Source: Solen grandis
Taxonomy: Eukaryota > Mollusca > Bivalvia > Adapedonta > Solenidae
Assembly (NCBI GenBank): GCA_021229015.1
Contig: CM037782.1
Span: 36,688,912-36,752,911, forward strand
Direction of reading: 5' to 3'
DNA length: 64,000 nucleotides
Positions 27,001-36,000 of the stretch are shown in pieces. Position numbers and translations under genes: made by a program. Under the pieces are notes generated by a model. That model searched no databases and was not told where the DNA came from. It saw only the letters and a list, made by a program, of their open reading frames with translations. Every line of letters starts with the position of its first letter. Position 1 is the first letter of the stretch.

Positions 27001-30000
27001 GTAATTTTATCACTGGCACTGTAAGGGGTGATCTCATTGTCCTTGATGTAGGGGGAAACAAGTACTCAGAGAAATCCCACATGGGCAACCAATGCCCTTT
27101 CACATGCAGTGTCGAACTGACAAGGGATTAATCCTGGGTTGCATTCGTGTAAAGCCAGTGCCTTAACCACTAAGCAATCCAGAAACCTACTGCTTGTCCA
27201 GACATAGAAATTTATCTGTAGTATAAAATTATTACACCCCAACATCACCGAGTGAATTGGGTTTATATAGGAATCATGTGTGTTAATTGGGTTTATATAG
27301 GAATCATGTGTGTTAATTGGGCTTATATAGGAATCATATGTGTTAATTGGGTTTATATAGGAATCATGTGTGTTAATTGGGCTTATATAGGAATCATATG
27401 TGTTAATTGGGTTTATATAGGAATCATGTGTGTTAATTGGGTTTATATAGGAATCATATGTGTTAATTGGGTTTATATAGGAATCATGTGTGTTAATTGG
27501 GTTAATATAGGCCTCAGGTGTGTTAATTGTCCTCTCCCACCCCCTCTACTATGAATTCAATATTTTCTCATTTGCTTGAGTCAAGGCAGTGTAGCAGGGT
27601 TATTCACAACTTTCATGGTGGCTCTAGTTCTACCAACCATAGAAGATTTTTAAGTCGTAGAGACCATTACCACCCAAATGCTGGGCTTCATGTTCATAGT
27701 GTTAATCCAGCTGCCATCTCCTAGCTCCATTGATTTATATGATCTGGTTTACAAACACTTCAGTTCCAAACCATACAAATATGCTCAGTGATGGGCCGTG
27801 TAGTCTAGAAAGCCCGGAAGAGTGAATGCTTCATCTCTATTCTAGGGAAGAAGACCCAGTGCATAAAAGGAGGCATAAATTATGAGAAATATGGGAAAAA
27901 ACACTACTCAAAGCAGCCTTAGTTTAGACTTATTTATGTCAATTAAGAAACAAGGTCTTCCAACTTAACCCTTTCCCTCATAGAGGACACCATGAAAAGA
28001 CCTATGTGAACAGCATAAAACCAGATCAGCCTTTGAGTAACTCGCAGGCTGATCAGGTTTTATGCTGTTCGCTGCTCCTCAATGGTCTGGAAATGAGGAT
28101 TTTGTAATTAAATTTGGTAATAATTAAACTCTGGCTTACTGCAGATCAGGCTTTATGTGGTACCTATTGAGTGCGTCAAAATGAGTCTATATGAGGGAAA
28201 GGGTTAATATACTAATCTCTTTTGACGTATCCTTGGTTGGACAAGTACTTAGCGCCTGGGACGGTCATGAAAATTCTTTGCCCCCAACAGGGTTCAAACC
28301 TACAACCTTCAGAACTGCAGTCAGATATGTTACTGCTTAACCATGGTGTCCTTGTTGTGGAGTACTGGGAATTTCTGCATTTAGGGTTCAAACCTAGGTT
28401 TCTCATTAAACATTATATGGCAATTTTGCCATTATTTTGTGATGATATGACATAAGTAAACAAATATCTTTTGAGTCAATTGATTGTCTTTCATGATATT
28501 GACAATCACATTATAATGGAAGGTGTAGCATTCATTTTCTTTTCTAGGATGACCTTGACTGGATCACATACCCAGTAAATGATGGATGTATGAATGACAC
28601 ATGGAAGTGGCTCAATGCAACAGGGAACGTGGAAGATCTGAGATATGCAGTGGCATTTGTTGTCAATGGTACAAGTGGTGGAATGGTTTGGCAGACATTC
28701 CGCTTCAGCAACTATGCTGCAGGTGATATGATCAACTGGTTAACTTCGCTTCCATAGAATAGAATACTGAGTGTTTGTTTGTATATTCTTTGTGCTCCTG
28801 TAACATATTGTGCATTAGGTAAAAAAATCACTGCCTCAGAAACGGTCAATCTTTACAGTGAATGCTTGCAATGTGTTTGAACATTTAAACTTTTTCTCTC
28901 CACAAAATGTAAAGGAACCCTGAAATATTAAATTCTAGAAAAAATAATTGTCAAATTGATGTATTTAATATAAATATTTTTTTTTATAATTAAAATATAA
29001 TTTGAATCCAGGTTATATACTTGTTTCTGTTTGTATATCTAAAGTTTCAACGTTCTGGAGATACAGAATATATTGAATTTAAATCAGAAAAATAAAAAAA
29101 AACAACATATAAATGCATATTTTATAAAAAAAAAAATCAAATTATCTTAAAAAAAATTAAATTGATTTAAATCACTTTTTGTGTGTATAAATGTTTATTT
29201 TTATGATTCCTGTCAATTACCAGTTCATAGATCATTAGCATAAACTATTTAACCCTTTCCCTCATAGAGGAAACCATGAAAAGACCTATGCTGATCAGAT
29301 TTTATGCTGTTCGCTGCTCCTCAGTGGTCTGGAAATGAGGAGTTTATAATTAAATTTTATAAGGTTTAACTGTGGTTTTCTGCAGATCAGGCTTTATGTG
29401 TTGAGTGCGTCAAAATGAGTCTATATGAGGGAAAGGGTTAAAGTAATTGATTATCTTTTAATCTTTATATTGAATTTGATCATTATTGATTGCCTCATTT
29501 TAAACAAAACCATTTAAATTCTTTATTGAACTACACTCCTGTGACGATGAAAACATATTTTTAACCATTTTCAACCTTTAGCTTACTTAAGTAATATTCA
29601 ACATTTGTAAATGTTTTGTATGATGCATTGTAGCATTTTATGTTTTCATGACATCAGTATTGCAACTGTGTCCATAAACAAAGTTTAATATGATCAGCGA
29701 CAACCAAAAAAAGAAAAAAAACGTATTTGGGTTAATTTCAATGTTGTCCAACATGCTTTTTTCTTAAAATATGCCAAATCTTGCATCTGGTTTAATACCT
29801 GTGAAAAAGGCACTCATGTAACAAGGATGCAGGCAATCACTGTAAAGATTGGCCTGATCATGAGGCAGTGATTTTTTACCCGTTTCAATATGCTACAGGC
29901 ATTTGCTGTAAAGATTAGCCCATGTGCAAAGGATATAGTAATGCTTAATACTGTGTACATTTTACTTATTTGGTGTATACATGGTGAATTCCTTTTGTTA

Positions 30001-33000
30001 CAATTTTAGCTATATTTAAATGAATGCTAAATTCAAGATTAATGTTTTTAGGGTTTTTTTTGCATTGGGTTCCAAATTTTTTTCTTTGAAAGCAAAATAA
30101 ATTGTATATATATCATTCAGCTTCACTCGTATTCCTTATGTAATGAGGTTAAGGAGAAAAGACAAACCCCTTGAATATCATTAATTATAGTGTTTCCTGA
30201 ATATAACTCAAGGCATGCAGAATACTTTCAATTTAGTGAATTAAATCTATCAAGATTGAAAATGTCACTGGAAAGTTTGGTGTTGCAGCAAAAAATACTT
30301 TAAACTATGGTAAAAACTTCTTAAACAGGGGAGAGTCAATTAGTAAATCAGTTAATTTTGAAAATGTCACTTGTTATTTATTTATATTGCACACATGCTT
30401 TCATGTTGTTTTTATTTTGATATGAATAAATCCTTTAAAGAGTAACAACCTACATTATATGAAAACATGTAGTATTAGTAAAACTGCTGACAATAAGTGT
30501 GATTGTATAGTTCCAGAGCGACCGTTATTCTCGGTGGAGCCTGGACCTTCCAAGCAAGACTCCATCAGACTGACCATGCTGTTTGATGAAACTATGTCAG
30601 TAAGGGTGGTCGTCCTCAGCACTACCTCATCTCTTGTACCAGGACAGAGGACCGACAGTGTCGTGCAGGTCAGTTTACAACCACTGTGTGGTGGCTGGTG
30701 GTTATCAGTGTGTCATTATCAGATTATATGGGAATTGTTTGGAATCTGTGTTTTGTTTTTATACAATCTTGATATTTTGATATTGATTATGATTGATTAG
30801 TTTTTAGCTCACCAGAGCAAGAAGTGCTCAGGGTGAGCTATTGGGATCACCCTTCGTCCGTCGTCTGTCGTCCGTCGTCAACAATTTGCTTTAAAAGACA
30901 TCTCCTCTGGTACCGCTGGACAGAATTTGATAAAACTTGGCATGTATGATCCTTGGGTGGGCCTCTACAAAAATTGCTCAAATAAAGTTGATCCATGAAG
31001 AACTCTGGTTGCCATGGCAACAAATAGAAAAACTAATTGAAAACTTTGAAAATCATCTCCTCTGAAACCGCTGGACAGAATTTGATAAAACTTGGCATGT
31101 ATGATCCTTGGGTGGGCCTCTACAAAAATTGCTCAAATAAAGTTGATCCATGAAGAACTCTGGTTGCCATGGCAACAAATAGAAAAACTAATTGAAAACT
31201 TTGAAAATCATCTCCTCTGAAACCGCTGGACAGAATTTGATAAAACTTGGCATGTATGATCCTTGGGTGGGCCTCTACAAAAATTGCTCAAATAAAGTTG
31301 ATCCATGAAGAACTCTGGTTGCCATGGCAACAAATAGAAAAACTAATTGAAAACTTTGAAAATCATCTCCTCTGAAACAAATGGTCAGAATTTATTTTCC
31401 TTTGGCACAAATAGTCACCTTATGAATGTCTACCATAATTGCTAAAATAAAGTTGATGCCTTGAAAAATGAGGCCCCTAGGGGGTTGGCTAATTTCCCTA
31501 TATACTCTATATAGAAAACATCAAAATACTTTTTTTTATGAAGCCAGCTGTGAGAATCTAATTTCCTTTGGCCCAAATAGTTACCTCATGAATGTATACC
31601 AATATGGCTAAAACAAAGTTAATTCCTAAAAAAATGAGGTCCCTAGGGGTGGCTAATTCCCTTATATACTCTATATAGAAAACATCAAAATTCTTCTTCT
31701 GTGCAAAGGCCAATATGGGGCCGAAATTTGGCCCCATTCCCATCCGTAAAAGTATATATTTTTCCTCAACCGCATTTTACACACTTCTCCTTCTCAATTT
31801 GTTTTGTTTTTTCTCATGTAACTGGTAATCCGCCTGGTAATCTAAAGAGAACTAAAAAGAGCGAGGAAAAAACTAGAAATGAGCTTATCTGTTTAACTCT
31901 ATTTTGAATAAAATTTTGCCAGATTCATGGCGATGTCACGTACGCAAATTGCCGATTTTGTTACGAAAATATTTTAATGTAGAGATGCATTGTTTTGAGG
32001 ATAAAAGCTAAAAAGACACACTGTAGGTAATATGGAGAGTACTTTTAGTATTTTGCAAAATAGAATCACAACTTTCTCTGACCATGTAAATAAAATTAAT
32101 AACCAAAAAAGCTTTGCATTTCTAAATGTCATCAGTTTTCGCGGATTTACTTTCTCTTTTGACAACTTGTAAATAAAAGGAATCTGAAACGATATTAAAG
32201 AATTTTCGAAATATTTTGTTACAGATTGTTATTTAAAAGTTTAATCATGTTATGTAAAAGTTAAATCAACCATTTTAATGGACTGCTTTCATTTTCTTCC
32301 CATACAAAAAGCCCTTTGGCTTTCAAACTATCACATCATGTAACTGCAACTGATAATACAATATATTATATTATCTTCAATTAATAAATTTCAGAATTTT
32401 ACTTCCATGAAGTTAATGGTCAGGATTGATTTCATGAATGTCTGCCATGATTGCTAAAATGAAGTTAATCTCTGGTTTGTCATTTGATTTCCTTATAGAA
32501 AAAATCATCTTGAATATGCTGATTTACACTGGTGAGCATTTATGGCCCTTGGGCCTCTTGTTATCATGTCTTAATCCATTCTTGCCTCAAATATTTGTTG
32601 TATTTAACATGTTGAACCAAGTTGTTAGAGCATCCCTGTACTTGGGGGGTTGTGGGTTCGATCTACAGCTGTGACATCAATGTTGTTAAACATAAAACAG
32701 GTGTATATTCTCAGCATACCAAAAATGGGGATAATGAAAAATGTATGTGAAAAAAAAAATGAAAAAAGTTTTCAATGTCTAAAAAACCGTCATAAGGACA
32801 TAGTCATTAAACTCAAGCAAACATATTATTTACAGGTGGAAGGATGAGGAGAGAGACTGTTGATTTCAGCAACCCAGCCATCACTATCACAGATCTGGAT
32901 GCTGGTTCCATGTACAGCCTCTGTGTAATAGCAGAAAATACTGCCGGAAACAGCAGTCTCGGGGAACCAAAGTTTGTCACTCTGCATAAAGGTAGGGAGA

Positions 33001-36000
33001 TTTTCAACTCATCTTTATGGTGATATCACAGTTTGGAATGTATTTAAAATTGAAAATAAGAATAAGAATGCTCCTATCTGAACATGATATTGCATTATTT
33101 TTGACCGTCTAAGGTGTTGCTCAAACTATTACTATTACATTTTTTCAAGGAATGCTTTGAAACAAGGTACTTTTGAGGATAAATATGCTTGAAATTTTTA
33201 TCATGTGACTCTCTACTCATTGGTGATGTGCCCTTTGATATGCATATTGTTATGTTTTCTCAGACACAGCAGTGTGTTGGATAGGGAGATATAAATGATT
33301 TTCAGTGATAGTTCAAGTTTATCTCCACAGTCAGAATCCTTTATATCACATGCGCACTCAAACATAGTGTAAGTTTGGACCCAAGGTCTTTACTTTTAGT
33401 TGTTTAGATGCATTTTCGCAAAGATTTAATCACTTTGGTATTTTAAATGCTATATCTTGATTTGACCCAAATACTAGTATGGTGTTTTATTAAAAAGAAG
33501 TTGCTCTGAACCCATTATTTTTATTTCAGTTGATGAAGATAATACAGGCCTGTTTGTGGGACTAATCTTAAGTTTAACAGTAATTGTTATAGCGATTATT
33601 GTCGGGTAAGTGCTACTGTTAGGAAGTGAATTTCTTAGAACTCTTATCTAGATTAATAAGGCAGTACATTTGTTATAATCCATAGTGTATGTAGACCAGA
33701 AAAATGAGAGAAATCAGATTCAGTCATGATTTATGACATATTTAATTGGTGACTATGGAAATCCTTCCTGAATAAAGAAAACTGACTTTGATTTCAAGAC
33801 GCATTTTTTTTAAATTCAACTGTTAAATTCTGTATCATTTCAGTTTTAAAGAAATGGAGATTTTTTTCAGAATACATGTTTAGGAAGTCTCTATCTAATG
33901 AATGACTTTTCTGTAGTTGCATAAGTAAGGAAATTATAGATTGTCCTACATTTTGAGTGGAGGAAATGTTAAGTTTTACAGTTCCTTGAAACAAGCTTGT
34001 AGTGCTTCTTGAAGGTTTTCAAACTTTCATAGCTCTTTAAGAAATCTTTAAAACATTCTTAGTTGATTGCTGATTGCTTATCACTGAACATTAAAATGCA
34101 GTTTCTGTTCCAATTGTATTTTTTAGCTCACCTGAGCACTTGTGCTCGGGTGAGCTTTTGTGATCGCCTTTTGTCCGTCGTGCGTCGTCCGTCGTCAACA
34201 ATTGCTTGTGAACACTCTAGAGGCCACAGTTTTGGCCCAATCTTCATGAAACTTGGTCAGGATGTTTGTCTACATGATATCTCGGATGAGTTCGAAATTG
34301 GGTCATGTGGGGTCAAAAACTAGGTCACTAGGTCAAATCTTAGAAAAACCTTGTGAACACTCTAGAGGCCACAAATTTGGCCCAATCTTCATAAATTTCA
34401 GGATTTTGTCTACATGATATCTGGATGAGTTCGAAATTGGGTCATGTGGGGTCAAAAAGTAGGTCACAGGTCAAATCCTTGAAAAACCTTGTGAACACTC
34501 TACAGGACACAAATTTGGCCCAATCTTCATGAAACTTAGTCAAGGATATTTGTCTACATGATATCTCGGATGAGTTCGATATTGGGTCATGTGGGGTCAA
34601 AAACTAGGTCACCAGGTCAAATCTTAGAAAAACCTTGGAACACTCTAGAGGCCACATTTGCCCAATCTTCATGAAAATCAGGTGTTTGTCTACATGATAT
34701 CTCGGATGAGTTCAAAATTGGGTCACATGGGGTCAAAAACTAGGTCACCAGGGAAAATCTTAGAAAAACCATGCGAACACTCTAGAGGCCACAGTTTTAG
34801 CCCAATCTTCATGAAAAATGGTCAGGGTGTTTGTCTACATGATATCTTGGATGAGTTCGAAAATGGGTAATGTGGGGTCAAAAACTAGGTCACCAGGTCA
34901 AATCTTAGAAAAACCTTGTGAACACTCATTTTTGTCCCAGTCTTCATTAAACTTAATATGAATGATGACTGCATGAATTCCCAGTTGAGTGCAAATTCAG
35001 GTAGGATCAATATGTAGGTCACTTAGTCAAATGTTAGAAAAACACTTTTAGATGCCAGATTTTTTGTCATTATGCCTAACACAGCCATCTTACTCAGGTG
35101 AGCGACACAGGGCCATCTTGGCCCTCTTGTTTTTTCAACTGACCATAACCCAAATGTTTTTTTTTTTTTTTCTTCTTAAAACCTTTTTTCCTGATTTTAT
35201 AAAAAAATACTATGTTTGCAATACTCTCTTAATAATAACTTGATATCATTTTATTTTGTAGAATTAAACTAGGCTTTAAAAAGTATTTGAAGAAGCTGGC
35301 CAGAAGAAACAAAGTCGAGATTCTGGTATGTATCTTGACTTTGTTGTGTACTAGTATGCAATTCCTAATCATGGCCTGAACATGCAAAGATTTTATCTTA
35401 CTTAGTTTAACCCTTACCTGCTGAATTTCTCAAATGGACTTAGCCAGCACCTTTCTTAGAACTGTCCATTATCAATTTTAGGGATAACAAGATGAAAACT
35501 TGTAGTTGGTCAGCCAACAGTAAAGAGCCAGGCCAGCCTACACTTTCATGCAGGCTGGTCTGGCTCTTTACTGGTGGCAAAGGATAGGACTTTTGGTTCC
35601 GGCAGGGTAAGGGTTAAAAATTATACTGGTATATCTCTTTGAAATGTGCTCTCACAGTATACTAGGGTAGTACCAGGACTAGGTGTGGTATCATGCTGCA
35701 TGTCCAGAGCGTATCACAGTGAGGTAGCATTTAAAACTGTTGGGCTACAAAAATCATTTTGATTTAAATAAAAAAATATAACAATGCTTTCTGTTTGACA
35801 ATTTATATTCGTAATGAGTTATTGTGAGTAAACTTAGTTCATAATTAATTTTAATTTAGGTAGTTTTCAGAGATACAAAGATTTGGTCTCTTTTTGGATT
35901 ATTATGGGTCAAGGTCATTGGTACTTAAAAGTGAAAGAGGTTTCCTTTTAATTTTACTTAGTTACAAGTGATTTACTGATAGTCAAGTAAATATGGTAGT

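Noticed and set aside
27252..27554. A 100-residue repetitive protein
   Set aside because: It is a 30-base minisatellite whose unit is a multiple of three. No start context or family feature.
34190..34930. A CRISPR-like array
   Set aside because: The repeats are long (~140 bases), diverged and without unique spacers. They are the core of an AGCTCACC element in animal DNA.
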